Assembly (NCBI GenBank): GCA_905198475.1
Contig: CAJKCQ010000013.1
Coordinates: 1 to 42,344 of the forward strand
Length of the DNA stretch: 42,344 nucleotides
Direction: 5' to 3'
From: an uncultured Sutterella sp.
GTDB lineage: Bacteria; Pseudomonadota; Gammaproteobacteria; Burkholderiales; Burkholderiaceae_F
The translations under genes and the position numbers were made by a program. A model generated the notes under the pieces. That model saw nothing but the letters and a program-made list of their open reading frames with translations. It had not been told where the DNA came from and made no database searches. This document shows positions 1 through 8,265 of the stretch, piece after piece (the stretch's first letter is position 1; each line of letters begins with the position of its first letter).

Positions 1-42
1 GGTGGATCGCCCCGAAACGATGCCTGCCGAGCCCTCCGTGTG

Positions 43-68
43 TTCCTGCGCTCATTATGGCGCAGGAA
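43..68. repeat. perfect 9-bp inverted repeat upstream of his operon
   Basis: TTCCTGCGC (43-51) and GCGCAGGAA (60-68) flank an 8-base loop. There is no T tract after it, so it is not a standard terminator for an upstream gene; it may be an operator or a leader hairpin. A near-identical direct repeat follows: GAATCAGGAAGCT at 82-94 and GAATCAAGAAGCT at 113-125 (12 of 13 bases). Confidence 0.6.
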
Positions 69-122
69 TCGTGGCGGCTTTGAATCAGGAAGCTGAAGCC
101 GCAAGGCTCAGCGAATCAAGAA

Positions 123-142
123 GCTCCGGCCTTCAGGCCGGA
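123..142 (+). promoter_or_regulatory. his leader hairpin
   Basis: CTCCGGCC-TTCA-GGCCGGAG forms a perfect 8-bp stem with a 4-base loop, 46 bases before the hisD start; a run of seven T lies at 170-176. The spacing between stem and T run is too long for a classical terminator. No leader peptide with consecutive His codons is visible in bases 1-188, so enterobacterial-style his attenuation is not supported. Confidence 0.5.
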
Positions 143-188
143 GAGTGATCACCTGAATTGAACAAGTACTTTTTTTGTGGAGAACCCA

Positions 189-1529
189 ATGACTGAATTC
201 GCCTTTCAGGACATCATCGAATGGGATGCGCTCAGCGCCACAGAGCGCAGGAACATCCTCCGCCGTCCGGCCGTCATGGCCTCGGAGCGCATCAGCGCGG
301 TGGTGAAGGACATCCTCGACAACGTTGAGCAGGAGGGCGACAAGGCGCTGCGCGAATACTCGGCCAAATTCGACCGCACCGAAGTGAAGAACTTCCGCGT
401 GACCGAAGCCGAAGTGAACGCCGCCTGGGAGCGCGAGACGCCCGCCTTCCGCGCCGCGCTTGAAACCGCCGCGAAGAACATCCGCAAGTTCCACGAGGCC
501 GAAGCCCTCGAACCCGTCGTGGTCGAGACGATGCCGGGCGTCGTCTGCGAACAGCTCACGCGTCCGATCGGCGCCGTCGGCCTCTACATTCCGGGCGGCA
601 CCGCTCCGCTCTTCTCGACCGTGCTGATGCTCGGCATCCCGGCGAAGATCGCCGGCTGCAAGAAGATCATCCTCTGCTCGCCGCCTCCGATCGCCGACCC
701 GATCCTCTGCGCCGCGAAGCTCTGCGGCATCGACGAGATCTACCGCGTGGGCGGCGCGCAGGCGATCGCCGCCATGGCCTTCGGCACCGAGACGGTTCCG
801 TCCGTTTCGAAGATCTTCGGGCCGGGCAACGCCTACGTCACGGAAGCGAAGCGCCAGGTGAGCCGCCGCGCGGACGGCGCCGCGATCGACATGCCCGCCG
901 GCCCCTCGGAGGTCCTCGTGATCGCCGACGCCGAGGCCGATCCGAAGTTCGTCGCCGCGGACCTCCTCTCCCAGGCCGAGCACGGCCCGGACTCGCAGGT
1001 GGTGCTCCTCACCCCCTCGCGCGAACTCGCCGAAAAGGTAGCGCTCGAAGCCGCGAAGGAGCTCGAAACCCTGCCCCGCCGCGAAATCGCCGAGAAGTCG
1101 CTCGGCGCCTCGCGCCTCATCGTGGTGAAGGACCTCGAAGAGGCCTGCGCCGTCTCGAACATCTACGCGCCCGAACACCTCATCATGCAGGTGCGCGACG
1201 CGCGCAAGTACGTGCCTTTGATTGAGAACGCGGGGTCCGTGTTCCTCGGCGACTGGTCGCCCGAATCGGGCGGCGACTACGCGACCGGCACCAACCACGT
1301 CCTTCCCACCTACGGGTGCGCAGCGGCCTACTCGAGCCTCGGGCTCGCCGACTTCACGAAGCGCATGACCGTGCAGGAGATGACGAAGACGGGCTTTGCG
1401 GGTCTTGCCGACACCATCGCCACGCTCGCCCACGCCGAGCAGCTCGACGCCCACCGGAACGCCGTGCTCGTGCGCAAGGCCAAGCAGGCCGAAGGGTGCT
1501 GCAGCGGCTCCTGCGGGGAGAAGAAGTAA
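189..1529 (+). CDS. hisD: histidinol dehydrogenase
   Basis: HisD (446 aa) oxidises L-histidinol to L-histidine in two NAD-dependent steps, the last reaction of the pathway. The zinc enzyme signature is visible: AEHGPDSQ, the catalytic Glu-His pair in IYAPEHL, and the late block SGGDYATGTNHVLPT. Length is typical. ATG 189 is preferred over the in-frame GTG at 177 because GTGGAG at 177-182 looks like its ribosome binding site. The C-terminus carries an unusual Cys/Gly-rich tail, EGCCSGSCGEKK. It is the first gene of a tightly packed his operon. In the common order hisG would precede it, but 1-188 holds no hisG. Confidence 0.97.
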   Translation: MTEFAFQDIIEWDALSATERRNILRRPAVMASERISAVVKDILDNVEQEGDKALREYSAKFDRTEVKNFRVTEAEVNAAWERETPAFRAALETAAKNIRKFHEAEALEPVVVETMPGVVCEQLTRPIGAVGLYIPGGTAPLFSTVLMLGIPAKIAGCKKIILCSPPPIADPILCAAKLCGIDEIYRVGGAQAIAAMAFGTETVPSVSKIFGPGNAYVTEAKRQVSRRADGAAIDMPAGPSEVLVIADAEADPKFVAADLLSQAEHGPDSQVVLLTPSRELAEKVALEAAKELETLPRREIAEKSLGASRLIVVKDLEEACAVSNIYAPEHLIMQVRDARKYVPLIENAGSVFLGDWSPESGGDYATGTNHVLPTYGCAAAYSSLGLADFTKRMTVQEMTKTGFAGLADTIATLAHAEQLDAHRNAVLVRKAKQAEGCCSGSCGEKK

Positions 1530-1530
1530 G

Positions 1531-2652
1531 ATGGCCCGCCGCACCGACACCATTGCGGCGGCGCCCGAGACGCTCGCGCGCGCGGAGGTTCAGGCCCTGA
1601 CGCCCTACCAATCCGCGCGGCGCATCGTCGCGGCCGCGGGCGGCCGGGGGGACGTTTGGTTGAACGCCAACGAATCCTCGGAAGCCGCTCCCTACGCCCT
1701 CACGCAGAATCTTCTGAACCGCTACCCCGACGCACAGCCCGGCGAGGTGATCGCGCGCTACGCCCGCTACGCCGAGGTCGAGCCCGAACAGATCCTCGTC
1801 ACCCGCGGCGGCGACGAGGGGATCGACCTCCTGGTGCGCACGTTCTGCGTGCCGGGGCGCGACGCCGTGCTGCAGTTCCCGCCCACGTACGGGATGTACT
1901 CGGTGTGCGCCGAAACCTCGAACGTGCGCGTCGTGAACCTCACGACCGACCCCGCCGACGACTGGGCCCCGGACGTGGACGCGCTCGACGAAGCGCTCGA
2001 GCGCGATCCGGGCATCCAGGTGGTCTTCGCCTGCTCGCCCAACAACCCGACGGGCGGCCTCATCGCCCCGGAGCTGCTCGAGCGCCTGATTGAAGCCACC
2101 CGCGGCCGCGCGATCCTCGTCGTCGACGAGGCGTACATCGAATTCGCGCCCGAAGCCTCGGCCAAGTCGCGGCTCGCGAGCGCCCCGCACCTCGTCCTCA
2201 TCCGCACGCTCTCGAAGGCCTTCGCCCTCGCGGGCATTCGCTGCGGGTTCCTCATCGGCTCTCCGGCGGTGATCGGGATGCTGAAGAAGGTGATCGCTCC
2301 CTATCCGGTTCCGACCCCCGTCGCCGACATCGCCGAACAGGCGCTCTCCCTCGGGGGGGTCGCTGCGATGGAGCGGCGCGTCGCGGGCACCTGCAAGCGC
2401 CGCGCCGAGCTCGCGCAGAAGCTCTCGGCCCTCCCCGGCGTGCTCGAGGTCCGTCCGAGCAGCTCGAACTTCCTCCTCGTGCGCTTCGCCGAGGGCGCGC
2501 GCGTCTTCAAGGCGCTTTGGGATCAAGGCATCATCGTGCGCGACCAGAGCCGGCAGCCGACGCTTGCGAACGCGATCCGGATCACGGTGGGCACGGCCGA
2601 GGAGAACGCCGAACTCATCGCCGCGCTGCGCGGCATTCTCGGAGAAGCCTGA
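1531..2652 (+). CDS. hisC: histidinol-phosphate aminotransferase
   Basis: HisC (373 aa) transfers the amino group of glutamate to imidazole-acetol phosphate. It is a fold-type I PLP enzyme: CSPNNPTGG in the middle, an Asp-Glu-Ala-Tyr block (VVDEAYIEF), and the PLP lysine in RTLSKAFALAG. ATG 1531 follows the hisD stop by one base. The GGGAGAAGAAG stretch at the end of hisD supplies the ribosome site. A longer in-frame extension back into hisD has no initiation signal and is discarded. The stop overlaps the hisB start by one base, implying translational coupling. Confidence 0.96.
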   Translation: MARRTDTIAAAPETLARAEVQALTPYQSARRIVAAAGGRGDVWLNANESSEAAPYALTQNLLNRYPDAQPGEVIARYARYAEVEPEQILVTRGGDEGIDLLVRTFCVPGRDAVLQFPPTYGMYSVCAETSNVRVVNLTTDPADDWAPDVDALDEALERDPGIQVVFACSPNNPTGGLIAPELLERLIEATRGRAILVVDEAYIEFAPEASAKSRLASAPHLVLIRTLSKAFALAGIRCGFLIGSPAVIGMLKKVIAPYPVPTPVADIAEQALSLGGVAAMERRVAGTCKRRAELAQKLSALPGVLEVRPSSSNFLLVRFAEGARVFKALWDQGIIVRDQSRQPTLANAIRITVGTAEENAELIAALRGILGEA

Positions 2653-3728
2653 TGGAAGAAAAGATTCTCTTCGTCGACCGCGACGGCACGATTCTCGAGG
2701 AGCCCGACGACTACCAGGTGGATGCCTTTGAGAAGATGCGCTTCGTGCCGGGCGTCCTCCCGGCGCTCAAGGCGCTTTCCGACGCCGGCTGGAAGCTCGT
2801 GATGGTCTCCAACCAGGACGGTCTCGGCACCTTCCGCTTCCCGAAGAAGGCCTTCAAGGGTCCGCACGAACTGATGATGCAGATCCTCGAGAGTCAGGGC
2901 GCGCCCTTCGCCGAAGTGCTCGTCTGCCCGCACATGCCGGGCGACGGGTGCGCGTGCAGAAAGCCCAAGACCGGGCTCGTGGAGAAGTACCTCGTTCCCG
3001 GGGTGCTCGACCGGGCGAACTCCTACGTGATCGGCGACCGCGCGACGGACCTTGAGCTCGCGAAGAACATGGAGCTCGAAGGCATCCGCGTCGGCCCTGA
3101 GGGCGAGTCCTGGGACGCCGTCGCCCGGCGCCTTCTCGCGACGGCTGCGCCGAGGGACCGCCATGCGCTCGTGGAGCGCCGGACGAAGGAGACCGACATC
3201 AAGGTTGAAGTCTGGCTCGACCGCCGCGGCGACAACCGCATCTCCACCGGGATCGGGTTCTTCGACCACATGCTCGACCAGATCGCCGTTCACGGCGGAC
3301 TCCGTCTGCACCTCACCGCCAAGGGCGACCTGCAGGTGGACTGCCACCACACGGTCGAGGATGTGGGCCTTGCGTTGGGCGAAGCCCTGAAGCTCGCCCT
3401 GGGCGACAAGAAGGGCATCCGCCGCTTCGGGTTCCTGCTTCCAATGGACGAGTCGCTCTGCCGCTGCGCGCTCGACATCTCCGGGCGCCCCTACCTCACC
3501 TTCAAGGCGAAGTTCAAGAACCAGATGGTGGGCGACCTCGCGACCGAGATGATCGAGCACTTCTTCCGCTCGCTTTCGGAAACGATGGGACTCACGCTCA
3601 ACCTCAAGGCCAAGGGCATGAACGACCACCACCTCGCCGAATCGCTCTTCAAGGCGTTCGGCCGGGCGCTGCGCGATGCGGTGCGCGTTGAAGGCACCGA
3701 CCTGCCGTCTTCGAAGGGGGTGCTCTGA
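2652..3728 (+). CDS. hisB: bifunctional histidinol-phosphatase / imidazoleglycerol-phosphate dehydratase
   Basis: A two-domain protein of 358 aa. Residues 1-165 are a HAD phosphatase: nucleophile motif FVDRDGT (Asp9, Asp11) and a zinc cluster Cys92, His94, Cys100, Cys102 in a CPHMPGDGCACRKP block, as in the E. coli HisB N-domain. Residues from about 168 on are IGP dehydratase, with FFDHMLDQ, DCHHTVED and a second metal-binding His block, MNDHHLAE. The protein thus does steps 6 and 8 of histidine synthesis. This fusion is characteristic of enterobacteria and some campylobacters and Bacteroidetes; most betaproteobacteria carry only the dehydratase. The start overlaps the hisC stop (TGATG). Confidence 0.96.
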   Translation: MEEKILFVDRDGTILEEPDDYQVDAFEKMRFVPGVLPALKALSDAGWKLVMVSNQDGLGTFRFPKKAFKGPHELMMQILESQGAPFAEVLVCPHMPGDGCACRKPKTGLVEKYLVPGVLDRANSYVIGDRATDLELAKNMELEGIRVGPEGESWDAVARRLLATAAPRDRHALVERRTKETDIKVEVWLDRRGDNRISTGIGFFDHMLDQIAVHGGLRLHLTAKGDLQVDCHHTVEDVGLALGEALKLALGDKKGIRRFGFLLPMDESLCRCALDISGRPYLTFKAKFKNQMVGDLATEMIEHFFRSLSETMGLTLNLKAKGMNDHHLAESLFKAFGRALRDAVRVEGTDLPSSKGVL

Positions 3729-4333
3729 TGCGCGTCGTCATTCTCGACACGGGGTGCGCGAACCTCCTCTCGCTCGCCTGGGGCGTGAAGCGCCTCGGCG
3801 TCGAGCCCCTCGTCACCCGCGATCCGACGGAAATTCGCCGCGCGGACCGCATCTTTCTTCCGGGCGTCGGCACGGCGAAGGCCGCGATGGCGGAGCTCAC
3901 GGCGCGCGGGCTCCCCGAGCTCATCCGCGCCGCGACGCAACCCGTCCTCGGCATCTGCCTCGGCGAGCAGCTTCTCGGGCGCCGCAGCGAAGAGACCGGG
4001 GGCGTCGACATGCTCGGCCTCATTCCGGCCGACGTGCGCGAACTTCTGGTGGCCGGCCTGCCGCTCCCCCACATGGGTTGGAACCGGGTGAACTACAACG
4101 CCTCCCCCGCGGCGAAGCTCCTCTTCGCGGGGCTCCCCCAGGGCGAATGGTTCTACTTCGTCCACAGCTACGCGATGCCGGTGAATCCCTTCACGATCGC
4201 CGAGACGCAGTACGGCGAGGCCTTTACGGCCGCCGCCGCGAAGGAGAACTTCATGGGCGTGCAGTTCCATCCCGAACGCTCGGGCCGCGCGGGTGCGCGT
4301 CTGCTCGCCAACTTTCTCGGAGTCTCCCAATGA
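3728..4333 (+). CDS. hisH: imidazole glycerol phosphate synthase, glutamine amidotransferase subunit
   Basis: HisH (201 aa) hydrolyses glutamine and channels ammonia to HisF. It is a class I amidotransferase with nucleophile Cys77 in GICLGEQ and the His/Glu pair in QFHPE near residue 180; PHMGWN and YFVHSY are family blocks. The residue after the nucleophile-elbow Gly is Glu, where Met is more usual (GxCxGMQ); the catalytic triad itself is intact. The start overlaps the hisB stop by one base, and the stop overlaps hisA by four bases (ATGA). Confidence 0.96.
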   Translation: MRVVILDTGCANLLSLAWGVKRLGVEPLVTRDPTEIRRADRIFLPGVGTAKAAMAELTARGLPELIRAATQPVLGICLGEQLLGRRSEETGGVDMLGLIPADVRELLVAGLPLPHMGWNRVNYNASPAAKLLFAGLPQGEWFYFVHSYAMPVNPFTIAETQYGEAFTAAAAKENFMGVQFHPERSGRAGARLLANFLGVSQ

Positions 4334-5070
4334 TCACGATTCCCGCCATCGACCTTTTGGACGGGCGCGTCGTGCGCCTGCACCAGGGCGATTACGGCGC
4401 CTCGCGCGACTACGGCGACGAGGCCCTCGAGCGCCTGCAGGCCTATGAGAAGGCCGGCGCCGAACTCCTCCACATCGTGGACCTCACGGGCGCGAAGGAC
4501 CCGGCCGCGCGCCAGATTCCGCTCCTCAAGCGGCTGCTCTCGGGCCTCACCGTTCCCGTCCAGGTGGGCGGGGGCGTGCGCACCGAAGCGGACGTCAAGG
4601 CGCTTCTCTCGGCGGGCGCCTCGCGCGTCGTGGTCGGCTCCGCCGCGGTCAAGAAGCCCGCGATGGTGCGCGACTGGATGCGCTTCTTCGGGGCCGACGC
4701 CGTGGTGCTCGCGCTCGACGTGCGCGTAGGCGCCGACGGCACCGCCAAGGTCGCCGTGAGCGGCTGGCAGGAGGATTCGGGCGTTCTCATCGAGGACGTG
4801 ATCCGCGGGTTCGAGCCCGTCGGCCTCAAGCACGTCCTCTGCACGGACATCTCGAAGGACGGAACCCTCAAGGGTCCGAATGCGGACCTCTACGGGCGGC
4901 TCGCACACGAATTTCCGGCCGTGGACTTCCAGGCTTCGGGCGGCATCGGGTCGCTCGATGACATCCGTGGGCTGCGGGGCACCGGGGTTTCCGGCGTCAT
5001 CGTCGGCCGCGCGCTCCTTGACGGGCACTTCACCGCGAAGGAGGCGATCGAATGCTCGCAAAACGCATAA
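4330..5070 (+). CDS. hisA: phosphoribosyl-formimino-AICAR-phosphate isomerase
   Basis: HisA (246 aa) is a TIM-barrel isomerase that opens the ribose of ProFAR to PRFAR. Visible motifs: N-terminal IPAIDLLDGRVVRLHQGDY with the catalytic Asp, the phosphate loop QVGGGVRTE, and the C-terminal catalytic Asp in CTDISKDGT followed by ASGGIGSLDD. The true start is ATG 4330, inside the ATGA overlap with hisH; the frame is open further upstream only as a shadow of hisH. Its last 19 bases overlap the hisF start. Confidence 0.96.
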   Translation: MITIPAIDLLDGRVVRLHQGDYGASRDYGDEALERLQAYEKAGAELLHIVDLTGAKDPAARQIPLLKRLLSGLTVPVQVGGGVRTEADVKALLSAGASRVVVGSAAVKKPAMVRDWMRFFGADAVVLALDVRVGADGTAKVAVSGWQEDSGVLIEDVIRGFEPVGLKHVLCTDISKDGTLKGPNADLYGRLAHEFPAVDFQASGGIGSLDDIRGLRGTGVSGVIVGRALLDGHFTAKEAIECSQNA

Positions 5071-5828
5071 TCCCGTGCCTCGACGTCAAGGACGGGCAGG
5101 TGGTCAAGGGCGTGCAGTTCCGCGGCCATGAAATCGTGGGCGACATCGTGCCGCTCGCGAAGCGCTACGCCGAAGAAGGCGCCGACGAACTCGTCTTCTA
5201 CGACATCACCGCTTCGTCGGACGGCCGCGTCGTGGAGAAGAGCTGGATCTCGCGCGTCGCCGAGGCGATCGACATCCCGTTCTGCGTCGCGGGCGGCATC
5301 AAGTCCGTTGAGGACGCCGGGCGCCTTCTCGCCTTCGGCGCCGACAAGATCTCGGTCAACTCCCCCGCGCTCGCCGATCCCTCCCTCATCGAGCGTCTCG
5401 CAGAGCGCTTCGGCGTGCAGTGCGTCGTGGTCGGAATCGACACCTGGCACGACGCCGCGACGGGGAAGTACTGCGTGAACCAGTACACGGGCGACGAGAA
5501 GCGCACCCGCAAGACCGAGTGGCAGACGCTCGACTGGGTCGAAGAGGTCCAGAAGCGCGGCGCGGGCGAAATCGTCCTCAACATGATGAATCAGGACGGC
5601 GTGCGCAGGGGCTACGACATCGAGCAGCTCCGGCTCGTGCGCGAACGCTGCCGCGTCCCCCTCATCGCGAGCGGCGGAGCGGGCGAAATGAGCCACTTCC
5701 TCGACGCCTTCGAGCTCGCCCAAGTTGACGGCGCTCTGGCCGCATCCGTATTCCACAAAAAAATCATCAACATCGCCGATCTCAAGAAGTATCTTGCCGA
5801 GAACGGCGTGGAGGTAAGAACATGCTGA
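5052..5828 (+). CDS. hisF: imidazole glycerol phosphate synthase, cyclase subunit
   Basis: HisF (258 aa) combines PRFAR and ammonia from HisH to give IGP and AICAR. It is the paralogous TIM barrel of HisA: catalytic Asp in IIPCLDVKDGQVVKG, AGGIKSVED, and the second Asp in LNMMNQDGVRRGYD, followed by ASGGAGEM. The start lies inside the end of hisA (19-base overlap) and the stop overlaps hisIE by seven bases, so the whole hisC-hisIE block is translationally linked. Confidence 0.96.
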   Translation: MLAKRIIPCLDVKDGQVVKGVQFRGHEIVGDIVPLAKRYAEEGADELVFYDITASSDGRVVEKSWISRVAEAIDIPFCVAGGIKSVEDAGRLLAFGADKISVNSPALADPSLIERLAERFGVQCVVVGIDTWHDAATGKYCVNQYTGDEKRTRKTEWQTLDWVEEVQKRGAGEIVLNMMNQDGVRRGYDIEQLRLVRERCRVPLIASGGAGEMSHFLDAFELAQVDGALAASVFHKKIINIADLKKYLAENGVEVRTC

Positions 5829-6466
5829 CGGAAAAGAACCTTCAGGAACTCGACTGGGAGAAGACCGGCGGTCTCATCCCCGCCGTGGTGCAGGACGCGA
5901 CCTCGGGGCGCGTGCTGATGCTGGGCTACATGAACAAGGAGGCGCTCGAGAAGACGCTCGCCGAAAAGCGCGTCACCTTCTTCTCGCGCACGAAGAACCG
6001 CCTCTGGACGAAGGGCGAGACCTCGGGGAACTTCCTGAACCTCGTCGACATCGGCACGGACTGCGACAACGACACGCTCCTCGTGCTCGTGAACGCCGTG
6101 GGGCCGACCTGCCACACCGGGAGCACGAGCTGCTTTGGGGACCTTGACTCCAAGTGGCAGTTCCTGCGCGACCTCGAGCTTCTCCTCGCCTCGCGCCGCA
6201 CCGCCGATCCGAAGAGCTCCTACACGGCGAGCCTCTACGCCCGCGGCACCAAGCGCATCGCGCAGAAGGTGGGCGAAGAAGGCGTCGAGACGGCGCTCGC
6301 CGCGACCGTGCACGACAAGGAGGAGTTGAAGAACGAGGCCGCCGACCTCGTCTACCACCTCCTCGTGCTGCTGCAGGCCGAGGGGCTTGAGCTCGCCGAC
6401 GTGATCGGGATCCTGCGCGAGCGCCACGCCGCCCGCGAAGAGAAGGCGAAGGAGGCGGCGAACTAA
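5822..6466 (+). CDS. hisIE: bifunctional phosphoribosyl-AMP cyclohydrolase / phosphoribosyl-ATP pyrophosphatase
   Basis: A 214-aa fusion doing steps 2 and 3 of histidine synthesis. The N-terminal half is HisI: TKGETSGN and the metal sites in DCDNDTLL and GPTCHTGSTSCF. The C-terminal half is HisE: LYARGTKRIAQKVGEEGVE and NEAADLVYHLLVLLQ, an all-alpha MazG-like fold. Many betaproteobacteria keep hisI and hisE as separate genes, so the fusion, like that of hisB, points to an enterobacterial-type operon. It is the last gene of the operon and a strong terminator follows within 30 bases. Confidence 0.96.
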   Translation: MLTEKNLQELDWEKTGGLIPAVVQDATSGRVLMLGYMNKEALEKTLAEKRVTFFSRTKNRLWTKGETSGNFLNLVDIGTDCDNDTLLVLVNAVGPTCHTGSTSCFGDLDSKWQFLRDLELLLASRRTADPKSSYTASLYARGTKRIAQKVGEEGVETALAATVHDKEELKNEAADLVYHLLVLLQAEGLELADVIGILRERHAAREEKAKEAAN

Positions 6467-6494
6467 GTCCGCTGCCACCAGCCCGCACCGAGCA

Positions 6495-6540
6495 AAAGCC
6501 GCCCTGCCGGGATCAGCTCCCGGGGGCGGCTTTCGTTTGT
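6495..6540 (+). terminator. rho-independent terminator of the his operon
   Basis: AAAGCCGCCC (6495-6504) pairs with GGGCGGCTTT (6524-6533), with an inner CCGGGA/TCCCGG stem; a T-rich tail TTTCGTTTGT follows. It sits 28 bases after the hisIE stop. Confidence 0.9.
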
Positions 6541-6599
6541 GTTCGTTTGCTTCGTTTGGCCGCAGGGCGGCCGAGGGTGCCGCCCGGAGGTCCCCCCGC

Positions 6600-7139
6600 T
6601 CAGTCGACGGGCAGGCTCTTTCGGAGCTGCGCGCGCATGAAGGCCGCGTAGAGGACGTTCACGACCACCGCCGGCACGACCGCATAGAAGAAGAAGACCG
6701 CGGCGGGGAAGTCCATCATGTAGTTCCCGGCGAAGAGCGGGTTCACCACCTCGGCCGTGAGGTCCACGACGGCGGCGAAGAGGAAGGTGAGCGAGAAGGA
6801 GAAGGCGTACTGGCCGAGCACCCAGAAGACGATCGTGCCGTCGGAAACGCCGCGGGCCTTCTCAACGGCGTCTTTGTCGCGCACGAGAACCGGGATCTCC
6901 TTCACGGGGAAGACGAGGCCGGCGAAGAGCACAATGAAGAGAAGGAGGAACGTGAAGGCCGCCGACCCCCAGGTGGCCGAAGAGAGTTCAAAGAGGCGGG
7001 TCTTGAGGATGAAGCCCGAGATGAAGCCCACGAAGCTGCCGATGATCGCGGAGAGCTTCACGATCTCCATGACCTTGCCCGCATAGCCCGTCGTGATGTC
7101 GTCGGGGTCCTCGACCTTGATGATCTTCTTCAACGCCAT
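6600..7139 (-). CDS. small four-helix membrane protein of unknown function
   Basis: I do not recognise this 179-aa protein. It has four hydrophobic segments at about 28-46, 58-78, 101-125 and 143-168, a charged N-terminus (MALKKIIKVEDPDD) and a short charged loop at 84-98. The ATG at 7139 is chosen because AAGGAGAAGAA directly precedes it; a 40-codon extension upstream is Arg-rich and lacks a ribosome site. It is a single-gene unit, convergent with the his operon. A TAAAAT hexamer on the minus strand near 7273-7278 could be a -10 element. Inner-membrane location is inferred from the helices only. Confidence 0.75.
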   Translation of the reverse strand: MALKKIIKVEDPDDITTGYAGKVMEIVKLSAIIGSFVGFISGFILKTRLFELSSATWGSAAFTFLLLFIVLFAGLVFPVKEIPVLVRDKDAVEKARGVSDGTIVFWVLGQYAFSFSLTFLFAAVVDLTAEVVNPLFAGNYMMDFPAAVFFFYAVVPAVVVNVLYAAFMRAQLRKSLPVD

Positions 7140-7288
7140 TTCTTCTCCTTGCGTTCCGCGTCTTTTTTCGAATCTGGAAGAGCCTCGAGGGGACTCCTTG
7201 TTGCTGCGCCCGCACGCCGTTCTTCTTCTGAGTGGCGGCGCAAACCGATGGCGCCGCACGGGAGTGTGCGGATTTTAGCGGATTGAGC

Positions 7289-7322
7289 CGCCGCAGGCCC
7301 GGCGGAACCCATGCCTGCGGCG
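7289..7322. repeat. 10-bp inverted repeat in the 7140-7449 gap
   Basis: CGCCGCAGGC (7289-7298) and GCCTGCGGCG (7313-7322) enclose 14 bases. It lies downstream of leuE and upstream of the small membrane-protein gene; it could end leuE transcription but has no T tract on that strand. No gene was seen in the rest of this 310-base gap. Confidence 0.5.
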
Positions 7323-7449
7323 CTTTCCTCCTGTTCCGGCTCTGCTCCGGAGGGGCGTCTTTACGCGGGGAGCAGGGCGGTCATGTAGCGAGCAGCGGCG
7401 GAGCTCCCTCCCGGGTCTGTCAGTACCGCCTCCGGAATGGCGCGCGGCC

Positions 7450-8115
7450 TCAGGCCTCGAGCATGAGCTTCCCGGCGAAGAGCAGGAAGAGGCTTCCCAA
7501 GGCCGTGTTGCCGATCTTCGCGACGCCCGGGCTCCGGGCGAGGAGCTTCAGGCAGTCCGCGCCCACGGTGATCAAGGTCGTCTGCCAGACGAGGCTGATC
7601 GTCTGCATGATGAGCGCGAGGATCAGGTACGAGATTCCGGGATGGGCGTAGGTCTCGTCGATGAACTGCACGAAGAAGGACACGTAGAAGAGGATCGCCT
7701 TGGGGTTCGTGAGCGAAAGCCCGAGCGCCGTGCGGAAGGCCTTGAGCGCCGCCTTCGGACGACGCACGCCCTGATCTTCGGCGAGCTTGACGGGGTTGCC
7801 CTTCGCGCGCTTCTCAATGAAGGTGTGCCAGATCACCTTGGCGCCCAGCCACGCCAGATAGAGGCCGCCCATGATCTTCACGCCCGTGAAGATCATGGGG
7901 TGGCTTTTGATCGCTGCGGCGATGCCGAGGTAGGCGAGAAAGATCAGCGTGAAGTCGCCGATGATCACCGCCGTCATTGCGGCGAACGCCGCGCGCCGCC
8001 CCTCGAGAATGCTCGTCTTGAGGACGTAGAGCGTGTTGGGACCGGGCGCGAGGACGATCATCAGGGCGCCGAGGGTGTAGATCCAGGGACTGAGAATGCC
8101 GAACTGCTCGAGCAT
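7450..8115 (-). CDS. leuE: leucine efflux protein, LysE/RhtB superfamily
   Basis: This 221-aa inner-membrane exporter closely follows E. coli LeuE from memory: VLAPGPNTLYVLK near residue 22, IIGDFTLIFLAYLGIA, and the signature SLTNPKAILFYVSFFVQFID. LysE/RhtB proteins have about six helices and export amino acids; LeuE exports leucine and some analogues. The ATG at 8115 gives the usual length but has no good Shine-Dalgarno sequence. A decayed copy of the same family lies immediately upstream in the same orientation, suggesting an old tandem duplication of which only this copy survives. Confidence 0.87.
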   Translation of the reverse strand: MLEQFGILSPWIYTLGALMIVLAPGPNTLYVLKTSILEGRRAAFAAMTAVIIGDFTLIFLAYLGIAAAIKSHPMIFTGVKIMGGLYLAWLGAKVIWHTFIEKRAKGNPVKLAEDQGVRRPKAALKAFRTALGLSLTNPKAILFYVSFFVQFIDETYAHPGISYLILALIMQTISLVWQTTLITVGADCLKLLARSPGVAKIGNTALGSLFLLFAGKLMLEA

Positions 8116-8265
8116 GATGGAATCGGGAGGATGAAGGGTAGCGTGAGGGCGCGGCGCGCGAATGGAGGCCGCGGGCGCGAGAGTATAGCGCCCGCCGGCC
8201 GGCGCTTGAAACGCACGATCGGGAATGGGTTCAGTGAGGCTTTCTCACGGGCGGCCGCAGGCTGC

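Noticed and set aside
1..188. His attenuator with leader peptide
   Set aside because: No short frame with consecutive His codons; only hairpins are visible.
108..1553. A minus-strand frame covering hisD
   Set aside because: Shadow of hisD; no motif, no initiation signal.
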